Positions 16,389 through 23,925 of a stretch of DNA of 51,281 bases are shown here, in pieces. Where the stretch lies: positions 1-51,281 of the forward strand of contig NZ_BDBB01000051.1 of assembly GCF_001612765.1 (NCBI RefSeq), read 5' to 3'. This DNA is from Nocardia arthritidis NBRC 100137. Lineage in GTDB: Bacteria; Actinomycetota; Actinomycetes; Mycobacteriales; Mycobacteriaceae. Both the position numbers and the translations under genes were made by a program. Under the pieces are notes generated by a model. The model was not told where the DNA came from. It did not search any database and worked only from the letters and a program-made list of their open reading frames with translations. Numbering within the stretch: the first letter of the stretch is position 1; every line of letters starts with the position of its first letter.

Positions 16389-17066
16389 TCAGTCGCGGGG
16401 TATGCGGTGGTGGACGGTGAGCAGGATGTGGTCGAACGCGGCGACCAGGTCCGGCGGTGGCGGCGGCACGAGGAGAAGCTCCGTGATCAACTGCTGGGCG
16501 AGCGCCCGCAGCTTGGTGTTGGTTTCCTGCGAACGCCAGCGCAGAACTTGGAACGCTTGCTCGGCGCTGATCTGATAGATACGCATGAGCACGCCCTTGG
16601 CCTGCTCGATCACGGCGCGGTTTTCGTAGAGTCCCGGCAGCGTCGCGGCCAGCATGGCTTCGTGCGCCTCGGCGAGGGTGTCGGAGAGGTCGACGTAGAA
16701 GCCGGAGGTACCTACCGCGGTTTCCGCGTCGTCCAGGATCCGGTCGGCGACGACGAGCACGGTGTGTTCCTGGCCGGATAAGTCGATGAACCGATGCCTG
16801 CTCGAGAAGGGTTCGCCGTGATCGATGGCGCGTGTGATGGTCTCGGCCACGTGCGTGCGGTCGTCGGGGTGTTTGTGCGCGAGCAACAGCTCTGTGGTCG
16901 GCTCGATCTCGCCGGGCCGGTAGCCGTGCATGCGATAGACCTCAGCGGACCATTCCCACCGACGGGTGGCGAACCAGAACCGGAAGCTTCCGACCGCAGG
17001 CTGCTCGGACGGGGCCGAACCGGTGGTGGTCAAGACGGACGTGCGGGGCTCCATATGCCGAGTCAT
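16389..17066 (-). CDS. PAS-ANTAR domain regulator
   Basis: A 225-residue protein. Residues about 30-135 are a PAS fold of the PAS_3 type (FRFWFATRRWEWSAEVYRMHGYRPGEI, LLLAHKHPDDRTHV, FYVDLSD). Residues about 150-205 are an ANTAR RNA-binding domain (NRAVIEQAKGVLMRIYQISAEQAFQVLRWRSQETNTKLRALAQQLI) with the A-x-G-x-L-M core. ANTAR proteins bind paired hairpins in nascent RNA and prevent termination; PAS-ANTAR forms are common in Mycobacterium and Nocardia. I chose the ATG at 17066, 10 nt after GGAGAGG; an ATG four codons later is possible. It is upstream of the STAS-sigma pair on the same strand. Confidence 0.92.
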   Translation of the reverse strand: MTRHMEPRTSVLTTTGSAPSEQPAVGSFRFWFATRRWEWSAEVYRMHGYRPGEIEPTTELLLAHKHPDDRTHVAETITRAIDHGEPFSSRHRFIDLSGQEHTVLVVADRILDDAETAVGTSGFYVDLSDTLAEAHEAMLAATLPGLYENRAVIEQAKGVLMRIYQISAEQAFQVLRWRSQETNTKLRALAQQLITELLLVPPPPPDLVAAFDHILLTVHHRIPRD

Positions 17067-17468
17067 GGATGCAGTGCCTCTCCGAGGTACAAGGGGCTTG
17101 CGGCCGCAACGGGTCCGCGAACCGATGCCATCCCTCGATGGAATCACGCGGACGCGGGCGCGTCGGGCCGAGATTCCGCTGTTGACTCAACGGCCGGCGC
17201 ACGCGCACATCGTGGCGGCAACCAGGGACCCACTAGCCAGTATGTCATCCATGTCCCGCGCGGGCGCGATAAGCCCGCGACAACGCCCGGCAAACGAGCC
17301 CACCCCGGAATTCGTAATACGGGGTAACCGCTCGATCCAAAGGCTTTCGAGCCCGGAAGACAGCGCCGACCCACGGCGTGACTCCCGATTCACCTTGCGC
17401 GTGATCCGAGCCGTCGCGCCGGATGCGCGGTGTTCAGCAGGTTCCGAGCCCGAATAGCGAGGCGAGTG
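17067..17468. other. Intergenic region upstream of the PAS-ANTAR gene
   Basis: 402 bp without a convincing gene. The short open frames here lack ribosome binding sites and protein-like composition. The region must contain the leftward promoter of the PAS-ANTAR gene; a GTTT...GGGCTTA pair on the minus strand (about 17260-17295) is too weak to call. I see no repeats or RNA structure I would defend. Confidence 0.35.
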
Positions 17469-18470
17469 TCACGTCCCCGGATCACCCCAGGCGGCAGGCA
17501 CTCCGGAAACCGCGGCCGGCTCCGATTCCGAGAACGCCGCGGCGGCACCGGAGCCGACGAACTCGGCCGCCGCGAGTACCGCGCGGCGCACCGCGCTTTC
17601 AGGTCCGCTGCCCGCGCCTAAGTGGGCTGCCGCGGCGACGGCGAAACTGTCGCCCGCACCGCAGGCGTCGCTGCCCTCGGGCGCCTTGGCCGCGGCCGGA
17701 AGCGGGATGCGCAGGCGTTTACCCGACGCGCGCAGGCACATCAGTGCGCCCTCCGATCCGAGGGTCACCGCGATCGCCTGCACGGCCCACCCTTTGGCGA
17801 GTTTCCACAGGTCCGGCCCGTCGTCGAGCCGACCGGACAGCAGGGCGAGCGCTTCCGAGCGACTCGGGGTGACCAGAGCCGCGCCCGGGATCGGGACGGA
17901 TCCGTGCGGATGGGGATCCCAGACCACCGGGACGTGAGCGGCGTGGGCGCGCAGCAGCGCGCGGATCTGCGGGTGGGTCGCGGCGCCGCGACCGTAGTCC
18001 GAGACCAGGACGGCGTGCGCCGCCGCGAGCACGGCGTGCGCGGCCTCGGGCAGCGGGTCCGTGCCGAGTCGCCCCGTACCGGAATCGATCCTGGTGATCA
18101 GGACCTGCCGCCGGGACTCCTTGGTCTTGGCGTGCCCGTTCGGGGCGGCCCACGGGCCGATCGCTCGCACGCGCTGCTTGCAGACCGTCGAACCGCGCAG
18201 GGGCAGCGCGATGACCCGGACGTGGCCGTCCAGCAGTCCGCGCAGCCGGGCAGCCGCCTCGTCGGAACCGAACCCGGCGATGAGAACGACTTCCCGCTCC
18301 CCCGTGGCAGCGAGCCGGGCCGCTAGTCCCGCTCCACCGGGACGAAACGTCCGGTGTACGACGTCGACGACAGGAGCCACGGAATTCGGGCTGCACCGGT
18401 CGGCGCGACCGTCGACGTCGATGTCGAGCAGCGCGTCGCCGATCACGACGAGCGGATCGGCCGCCGCCAT
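17469..18470 (-). CDS. PfkB-family carbohydrate kinase (heptose-kinase-like)
   Basis: A 333-residue ribokinase-fold protein. The N-terminal PLVVIGDALLDIDVDGRADR and RPGGAGLAARLAATG motifs, the central VLVSDYGRGA, and the C-terminal anion-hole/catalytic-base motif DACGAGDSF (about residues 268-276, base Asp274) are all present. The N-terminal DIDVDG and GRGA features resemble the kinase half of HldE (D-beta-D-heptose 7-phosphate kinase), but no adenylyltransferase half is fused. It phosphorylates a sugar or sugar phosphate with ATP in the cytoplasm. The start is the ATG giving MAAADPLVV; the frame stays open upstream without a better site. No other heptose-pathway gene is adjacent. Confidence 0.82.
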   Translation of the reverse strand: MAAADPLVVIGDALLDIDVDGRADRCSPNSVAPVVDVVHRTFRPGGAGLAARLAATGEREVVLIAGFGSDEAAARLRGLLDGHVRVIALPLRGSTVCKQRVRAIGPWAAPNGHAKTKESRRQVLITRIDSGTGRLGTDPLPEAAHAVLAAAHAVLVSDYGRGAATHPQIRALLRAHAAHVPVVWDPHPHGSVPIPGAALVTPSRSEALALLSGRLDDGPDLWKLAKGWAVQAIAVTLGSEGALMCLRASGKRLRIPLPAAAKAPEGSDACGAGDSFAVAAAAHLGAGSGPESAVRRAVLAAAEFVGSGAAAAFSESEPAAVSGVPAAWGDPGT

Positions 18471-18674
18471 CAATTCCGCTCCAACGCGTCTCCCGACGCC
18501 ATGCGCAGTCCGGCGACTGTTGCGGGCGTGGCGGGCTGTGGCGGACCGGTATCCGACCCTGTCCATCCGGCCGCGCCCAGCGGGCCTGCGTGCTCGGACA
18601 CCATGGCGATCTTCACTGCCGGCTCCGTTCGCCGCGGACGACTGGGTCGAATAGCGCAGTAACCGATCGGGGCC

Positions 18675-19310
18675 TCACGCCGAAGCCCGCACGTGCTGAG
18701 ATGCCCGGGCCGCTCGCGACGAAACATGGGAACCCGGAATACCGCACGGTTCGCACCCTGAGCCCCGAGAAAACAATGACCTCCGTTCCGGCCCGTCGTG
18801 ACCCCGAGGAGGGCGCATCGGCGCAGCTCCTGGCACTGCCATGGGCCGTACTCGAACGAATCCAGAGACGACGGACGGCGGGCGACTACCGCTTGTCATG
18901 GGAAAGCCTGGCGCGGGGGGTGGGAGCTGCGGGCCCGGGACGCCGGGTGCCGGGCCCGCGTCGGAAGAGAGTGACGTGACGGTTCGATCGGTCCGGAGCA
19001 TCACCTGCCTTTCGCTGTGCTCGTCTTTTCCGGGGGCACCGACTGGATACCTCTTCCCCCGCGGAGGTCCGCGCTCACGCGGGTGCGGACGGCGCGCGGG
19101 GACTCGGCCGCGCGGGGCGGCCCCTTCCGATGAGTGCCGCGGCCCGGTCACCCCCTTGTGGGCAGAAGCCAGGCGTGACGGCGCCGGTGGACATCGCGCG
19201 GGAGCCAAAGCTTCACAAAGGATCTCGTCCACCTCGGCGAACAACACCTCGAGTTCGGCATCCAGCAGCGGTGGCCCGCAGACGTCATCCCACGTGTCGA
19301 GCATGGTCAC
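18675..19310 (-). CDS. Small acidic hypothetical protein downstream of hsp20 (C-terminus doubtful)
   Basis: AGGAGG lies 9 nt before a GTG at 19310, opening a frame whose first 35 residues (MTMLDTWDDVCGPPLLDAELEV, then LFAEVDEILCEAL) are acidic, helical and protein-like. After about residue 45 the frame is a Pro/Arg/Gly-rich sequence to residue 211, typical of non-coding GC-rich DNA. Either the gene really ends in a disordered tail or a frameshift removed its proper stop. It follows hsp20 by 42 nt on the same strand, so it is probably cotranscribed. I recognise no domain. The N-terminus is the only part I would trust. Confidence 0.45.
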   Translation of the reverse strand: MTMLDTWDDVCGPPLLDAELEVLFAEVDEILCEALAPARCPPAPSRLASAHKGVTGPRHSSEGAAPRGRVPARRPHPRERGPPRGKRYPVGAPGKDEHSERQVMLRTDRTVTSLSSDAGPAPGVPGPQLPPPAPGFPMTSGSRPPSVVSGFVRVRPMAVPGAAPMRPPRGHDGPERRSLFSRGSGCEPCGIPGSHVSSRAARASQHVRASA

Positions 19311-19352
19311 GACCCTTCACCTCCTACCGGAACGTGCTGGGCCCTGCGGCGA

Positions 19353-19772
19353 TCAGGCGTCGATCACCTGGTGGCCGTTACCGCGGGCGACCTCGATCTT
19401 GCGGGGTTTCGCCCGCTCTGCGACCGGGATTCGCAGCCTCAGTACGCCATCGGTGTAGTCGGCGCCGATGCGCTCGGTGTCGAGTCCCTCTCCGAGGAAT
19501 ATCTGACGGCTGAACACTCCGCGGGTGCGCTCCGCGGCGATCATCTCCCGGCCGGAATCCAGTTCGGGGCGCTGTGCGCGCACAGTGAGGACATTGCGTT
19601 CCATGTCCAGGTCCAGGGAGCCGGGATCGATACCGGGCAGATCGAGCTCGACCACGAATTCCTCGCCCTCGCGCCAAGCGTCGATCGGCATGACGGCCGG
19701 GTGCGCTGCCGTGCCGAGCACCTGTTGCGTGAACCGCTCCAGATCGCGGAACGGGTCGGTACGCATCAACAT
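19353..19772 (-). CDS. Hsp20/alpha-crystallin family small heat-shock protein
   Basis: A 139-residue chaperone that binds unfolding proteins as an oligomer without ATP. The N-terminal helix MLMRTDPFRDLERFTQQVLG and the alpha-crystallin domain (MPIDAWREGEEFVVELDLPGIDPGSLDLDMERNVLTV ... GVFSRQIFLGEGLD ... YTDGVLRLRIPVAE) are complete, with the I-P-V element near the end. The start is an ATG 8 nt after GGAGG; an ATG two codons later is possible. Its upstream region has a TTGACA-like box (minus strand, 19829-19824) and a GATAG/CTATC inverted repeat (19834-19838/19852-19856); I do not see a classic HAIR or CIRCE element. Confidence 0.95.
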   Translation of the reverse strand: MLMRTDPFRDLERFTQQVLGTAAHPAVMPIDAWREGEEFVVELDLPGIDPGSLDLDMERNVLTVRAQRPELDSGREMIAAERTRGVFSRQIFLGEGLDTERIGADYTDGVLRLRIPVAERAKPRKIEVARGNGHQVIDA

Positions 19773-20172
19773 GGTCGCCACCTCCAACTCACTCCATCTA
19801 CCTCGCGGTGCCGAGATAACCTATGTCAATACAGATAGATTTCTTATAGCACTATCCAGAAATGAACGCAAGAGGTCGGAATAGACAGCTTCCCGGTTCG
19901 CGGTTGCGACCGGCGCAGGAGCGGGGCCGGATCGCCCGCCGCACGACGGCCACCCGACGATGCCGGTAGTCCCGGCTTCGGCATGGCGCAGCTCGGGAGC
20001 CACGGGCGCACTCCTTCGGGGGCGTGATACCGGTCCGTGCTCGTTGCCCACCGCACCACCGCGGTCGGCTCTGGGCGGGAATACCGAATGACGCCGGATG
20101 CGCGCGAGTGACGACAGAACCTGGAATGACTTGCTCGTCCGGGCGTCTCCGGAAGAGGGCCGGAAGATTTCG
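19773..20172. other. Intergenic region between hsp20 and tRNA-Gly
   Basis: 400 bp. The first 85 bp are AT-rich for this genome and hold the probable hsp20 promoter: TTGACA on the minus strand at 19829-19824, and GATAG (19834-19838) inverted against CTATC (19852-19856). The remainder has no convincing gene or RNA, and I see no clear terminator for the leftward tRNA. Confidence 0.45.
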
Positions 20173-20248
20173 TGGAGCGGATGACGGGATTCGAACCCGC
20201 GACCCTCACCTTGGCAAGGTGATGCGCTACCAGCTGCGCTACATCCGC
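20173..20248 (-). tRNA. tRNA-Gly (anticodon GCC)
   Basis: Read on the minus strand, GCGGATG at the 5' end pairs with CATCCGC, followed by discriminator T and an encoded CCA. The anticodon stem TCACC/GGTGA encloses the loop TTGCCAA, giving anticodon GCC. The T-arm has GGTTCGAATCC. The cloverleaf is complete at 76 nt, and the GC-rich stems are fully paired. It stands alone between hsp20 and an MFS gene. Confidence 0.96.
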
Positions 20249-20319
20249 ATTCGCATCGCGGCGACCGTGATGCGACACAGAACATTAGCGGACACTCATG
20301 GCAAAAAGCCAATCGCCGC

Positions 20320-21534
20320 TCATGCCCGCCGGACCTCCGCCCGGTCGCGGCGCAGGCCGAGAGCGGCCGCGAGCAGGCAGGCGAGGGCGACCACTCCGAC
20401 GAACCAGGGGAACACGGTGCTCAGACCCCAGGTGGTGGCCGCCCAACCGGCCAGGATGGTGGGCAGTGCCATCGCCGAGTAGGCGAGCAAGTAATACGCC
20501 GACATCGTCTCGCCGCGCTTGTGGTGCGGCACGACCTCCGACAGGTGCCGCAGCGATCCGCCGAAGCCGAGGCCGAAGGTCGCACCCAGCGCGACGCCCG
20601 CGGCGAGCACGGCGATCCAGTTGTGCGTGGCCAGCGCGGGGACCGTCAGCAGGAGCGCCAGCGCCATGCCGGTGTCGCCGAGGATCGCGGCCCACCGGGC
20701 CGGCACGCCGGTCGCGAACAGTTGCACCGTGGCGCCGGAGAGCGCGGTCGATGCGACGACGGCGCCGCCGAAGACCAGGTTGTGGATGCCGGTCTGCTGC
20801 GTGGCCAGCGAGGGGTACAGCGACAGCAGCACACCCAGCACCGACCAGGCCGCCATCACGCCGATGGCCGAGAACCAGAAGTCGCCGCGAATCTCTTGCG
20901 GTACAGCGGGTTTCGCGATCCGGATGCGTCCGGCCGCCCGGGCCGAGTGCGGTTCGCGCAGCGCGAGCACACCGGCGCCGATCGCCAGGCAGACCACGGT
21001 GATCACGACGTACGGCGTGCGTAGCGGATGCGGCGCGTACTGCGCCAGCAGTGCCGAGCCCAGGATCGCCACCGCCATCCCCACATTGAAGGCGACACCA
21101 CTGAGTTGCCCGGACCGCGCACCGCGGTGCGGACGCAGATCCAGCAGCGCGGCGGCGCCTGCGACCACAGTCGCGCCGACCGCGATGCCGTGCAGCGCAC
21201 GCGCCAGCAGCAGCATCGGCACGCCGTCGGCGAGCACGAACACCAGCAGCCCGGCGACCATCGTGGCGAAAGCGCCGAGCAGCACCGGTTTCCGGCCGAC
21301 CACGTCGGAAATCCGCCCGGACACCAGCACCGCGCCCAGCGCGGCCACGGCGTACACCGCGAACACGATGGTCGTGGTGAGCGGCGAGAGATGCCACTGC
21401 TTCTGATAGATGCCGTAGAGCGGCGCCGGAACGCCCGAAACCCCCAGCGCTACGCCACTGGCCGCCAGGACCAGGGCATAGGCCCAGCGCTGTGAGGTTT
21501 GTTCATCGACGGCCACCGCCATCGTCGCTGCCAT
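20320..21534 (-). CDS. MFS transporter (drug-efflux type)
   Basis: A 404-residue protein with about twelve membrane helices in two halves. The loop 2-3 signature GRISDVVGRKPVLLGAF and the motif-C-like region in helix 5 (GVAFNVGMAVAILGSALL) place it in the major facilitator superfamily, near the DHA1 export branch. It probably pumps a small molecule out by proton antiport. The ATG at 21534 has GGAG 5 nt upstream. It is divergent from an ArsR-family regulator, and both promoters lie between 10-bp inverted-repeat arms, so substrate-dependent derepression is the simplest model. Confidence 0.9.
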   Translation of the reverse strand: MAATMAVAVDEQTSQRWAYALVLAASGVALGVSGVPAPLYGIYQKQWHLSPLTTTIVFAVYAVAALGAVLVSGRISDVVGRKPVLLGAFATMVAGLLVFVLADGVPMLLLARALHGIAVGATVVAGAAALLDLRPHRGARSGQLSGVAFNVGMAVAILGSALLAQYAPHPLRTPYVVITVVCLAIGAGVLALREPHSARAAGRIRIAKPAVPQEIRGDFWFSAIGVMAAWSVLGVLLSLYPSLATQQTGIHNLVFGGAVVASTALSGATVQLFATGVPARWAAILGDTGMALALLLTVPALATHNWIAVLAAGVALGATFGLGFGGSLRHLSEVVPHHKRGETMSAYYLLAYSAMALPTILAGWAATTWGLSTVFPWFVGVVALACLLAAALGLRRDRAEVRRA

Positions 21535-21553
21535 CGGAACTCCGATCAGGTAA

Positions 21554-21609
21554 GTTTGATGATGATCGAACCGCAGTCGACGATACATCCGGTACGACGA
21601 TCATCAAAC
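21554..21609. promoter_or_regulatory. Inverted-repeat operator between MFS and ArsR genes
   Basis: GTTTGATGAT (21554-21563) is exactly inverted as ATCATCAAAC (21600-21609), and weaker similarity extends outward on both sides (CAGGT / CCTGA). The arms are 36 bp apart, one beside each divergent start, so each may be a separate copy of the ArsR-type operator. Confidence 0.65.
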
Positions 21610-21627
21610 CTGAGAGTGAGCCAGATC

Positions 21628-21957
21628 ATGTCCGATGCGCGAGACGCGGACCAGCAGGCGCCCCCGGTGGCAGCGTTGCCCGCGGTGCTCAGCGCGCTGC
21701 AGGACCCGGTGCGCCTGGAGATGGTGCGTCGGCTCGGCAACGCGGGAACGGCGGTCCGCTGCGGCGCGCTCTACGAGGTGATCAACAAATCGACCGCCAC
21801 CCACCATTTCAAGATCCTGCGTGACGCCGGTGTGATCGAGCGCCTGATCATCGACGGTCACACCTGCCAGCGCCTGCGCATCGACGACCTCGAGGCCGCC
21901 CTGCCGGGGCTGGTGCCGACGATCGTCGCGGCCGCCAATCGCGCCCGCGGGGACTGA
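21628..21957 (+). CDS. ArsR-family transcriptional regulator
   Basis: A 109-residue winged-helix repressor: LPAVLSALQDPVRLEMVRRLGNAG is the classic ArsR/SmtB N-terminal helix pair, INKSTATHHFKILRDAGVIE the recognition helix, and the wing follows (RLIIDGHTCQRLRIDDLE). There is no Cys pair next to the recognition helix (no ELCVCDL-type metal site), so it is probably not an arsenic or cadmium sensor but one of the non-metal ArsR branches that control an adjacent exporter. It is divergent from the MFS transporter and likely represses both. Confidence 0.9.
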   Translation: MSDARDADQQAPPVAALPAVLSALQDPVRLEMVRRLGNAGTAVRCGALYEVINKSTATHHFKILRDAGVIERLIIDGHTCQRLRIDDLEAALPGLVPTIVAAANRARGD

Positions 21958-21978
21958 CCCTGCCGAGGCAGTGCGCGC

Positions 21979-22401
21979 TCAACAGTTGTCGAAGCGCCAC
22001 TGCCCGTCGATGAACGTCCAGGTCTTCGGCTTGGTGTCGTCCTGCCCCGCGCGGGCGTCGGAGTGCTCGACCGTAACCGTGCCGGTCGAGCCGGACGTGG
22101 TGACGGTGATCCGCGCGGGCTCGGACTTCAGGTCCCGGCCGTCGTAGAGCTGCGCCATGGACGCCACGTAGTCGTCCTCGTTGAGCGTGAGCTTGCACCG
22201 CGCGGAGCGGAACCGGTACGCGGCGGCATAGTCGTGACTCGCCAGCGCGTCGGTCATCTCCGTGGCTTCCGCGCGCAGTGCGGACTCGGTCGGCTCGCCC
22301 GCCTTGCCCGCCTCCGCGTCCGTTCCACCGCACCCGGACAGCACGAGGATGGGCAGCGATACCGTTCCCAGCGCGCGAAGGGCACGATTCGTTCGGTTCA
22401 T
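21979..22401 (-). CDS. Lipoprotein, probable secreted NTF2-like domain
   Basis: A 140-residue precursor. The signal segment MNRTNRALRALG is followed by a hydrophobic stretch and the lipobox LSGC with lipid-attachment Cys24, so it should be anchored to the outer face of the membrane. The mature part (ALASHDYAAAYRFRSARCKLTLNEDDY ... TWTFIDGQWRFDNC) has the helix-then-strands layout of NTF2-like or LppP/LprE-type lipoproteins, with two Cys that may pair. GGAG lies 5 nt before the ATG. It is convergent with the ArsR gene, 21 bp apart. No specific function can be given. Confidence 0.8.
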   Translation of the reverse strand: MNRTNRALRALGTVSLPILVLSGCGGTDAEAGKAGEPTESALRAEATEMTDALASHDYAAAYRFRSARCKLTLNEDDYVASMAQLYDGRDLKSEPARITVTTSGSTGTVTVEHSDARAGQDDTKPKTWTFIDGQWRFDNC

Positions 22402-22546
22402 CTCGACTCCTTGCCAGAGATCGCCGGATCCCATGCCCGGACAATCGAGTTCAGCGCCCTCCAGCGGGGACCGAGGGGGCGGGCGGCCGAAACAGTATCG
22501 CGGGAACGGATTCCCCGCCAAGCCGCGGTCCCCTCCCTCGCGACGA

Positions 22547-23914
22547 TCAGCTCGGCACCAACCGCCGGACGGCCGCCGGTAGATCACGGGCGCGCTTGTA
22601 CGGCCCGGCGACCGACGCGGCGAAGGGCCGCGCCAACAGCGTGCGCGCGACGGCGGACACCTCCTCGGTGGTGACGGCGTCGATGCGGGCCAGGGTCTCC
22701 GATACGCTGCGGTGGTTGCCGTAGCTGAGTTCGCTGCGTCCCAGACGATTCATACGCGAGGCGGAGTCCTCCAGGCCGAGCACCAGCCCACCACGCAACG
22801 AGCCCTTGGCGCGTGCGCACTCGGCATCGCTGATGCCGTCGGCGGCGACTTCCTCCAGGACGCCGCGGGCCAGTGCCGCCACCTCGCCGAGGTTCTCCGG
22901 CTGGCAGCCGATGTAGACCGAGAACGCGCCGGTGTCGGCGAAGGTGTCGACGCCGGAATACACCGAGTAGGCCAGCCCGCGTTCTTCCCGGATGCGTTGG
23001 AACAGACGCGAACTCAGCCCGCCGCCGACCACGGTGTTGAGCACCGACAGCGGCCAGCGCCGCTCCCCTTCGTGCCGCCCGAAGGCGCGCACGCCGAACG
23101 CCAGATGCGCCTGCTCACTGTCGCGATGACTCCAGTGCAGCTGCGGAGCGCCGTGCGGCCGGAACCGGCCCTCGCGCCGCGGTGCGGGCGTCGCCGCGGG
23201 TTCGAGCCGGTTTTCGAAAGCACGGTGCACCAATTCCACGGTGTGGTCGTGCTCCACGTTGCCCGCTACCGCGATCACCATCCGGTCCGGCCGGTAACGC
23301 CGCAGGTGGAACGACCGCAGTTGCGCGGCCCGCATCCCCTCGATGGATTCGACGGAACCGATCACCGGGCGCCCGATCGGATGATCACCGAACAGCGCGG
23401 CCAGGAAGGAGTCACCGACCAGGTCCTCGGGGTCGTCGTCGCGCATGGCGATCTCCTCGAGCACCACCTGCCGCTCCACGTCCACATCCGACGCCCGGCA
23501 CAGTCCGTTGAGCACCACATCCGAGACCAGGTCGACGGCCAGGGGCAGGTCCTCGTCCAAGACGTGCGCGTAGTAGCAGGTCTGCTCCTTCGCGGTGAAC
23601 GCGTTGAGTTCGCCGCCGACCGCGTCCATCGCCTCGGCGATGTCCAGGGCCGAGCGCGTCGGCGTCGCCTTGAACAGCAGGTGCTCCAGGAAGTGCGCGG
23701 CGCCCGCGACGGTCGGGCCTTCGTCGCGCGACCCGACGCCCACCCACACGCCGATGGACGCCGAGCGGACCCCGGGCAGATGCTCGGTGACCACGCGCAA
23801 TCCGCCGGGCAGCACGGTGCGCCGTACTCCGCTGTCCGAGTCCGCCCGCAGCTCGAGTGACGAACCCCCCTGCCCGGTGCTGAGCAGAGGGGTTGTCGTC
23901 TTCTTCTTCGTCAC
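22547..23914 (-). CDS. M16-family zinc metallopeptidase
   Basis: A 455-residue peptidase of the pitrilysin/processing-peptidase type. The inverted zinc motif HFLEH (His74, Glu77, His78) and the downstream acidic ligand region (VVLEEIAMRDDDPED, about residue 153) are intact. The second homologous half lacks the zinc motif, as is usual (GLSSRLFQRIREERGLAYSVYS). It degrades peptides or processes short proteins in the cytoplasm. The GTG start lies 11 nt after the pnp stop, so it is in the pnp operon, as with mycobacterial PepR (Rv2782c). Confidence 0.93.
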   Translation of the reverse strand: MTKKKTTTPLLSTGQGGSSLELRADSDSGVRRTVLPGGLRVVTEHLPGVRSASIGVWVGVGSRDEGPTVAGAAHFLEHLLFKATPTRSALDIAEAMDAVGGELNAFTAKEQTCYYAHVLDEDLPLAVDLVSDVVLNGLCRASDVDVERQVVLEEIAMRDDDPEDLVGDSFLAALFGDHPIGRPVIGSVESIEGMRAAQLRSFHLRRYRPDRMVIAVAGNVEHDHTVELVHRAFENRLEPAATPAPRREGRFRPHGAPQLHWSHRDSEQAHLAFGVRAFGRHEGERRWPLSVLNTVVGGGLSSRLFQRIREERGLAYSVYSGVDTFADTGAFSVYIGCQPENLGEVAALARGVLEEVAADGISDAECARAKGSLRGGLVLGLEDSASRMNRLGRSELSYGNHRSVSETLARIDAVTTEEVSAVARTLLARPFAASVAGPYKRARDLPAAVRRLVPS

Positions 23915-23925
23915 AGGGACAAGTA

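Noticed and set aside
19834..19856. Inverted repeat upstream of hsp20 as a HAIR or CIRCE heat-shock element
   Set aside because: The arms are only 5 bp (GATAG/CTATC) and do not match CTTGAGT-N7-ACTCAAG or the CIRCE consensus. It is kept only as a possible promoter feature.
20173..20248. tRNA-Gly as an integration site for an island
   Set aside because: No integrase gene and no second copy of the tRNA 3' end was seen in the window; flanking genes look like normal chromosome.
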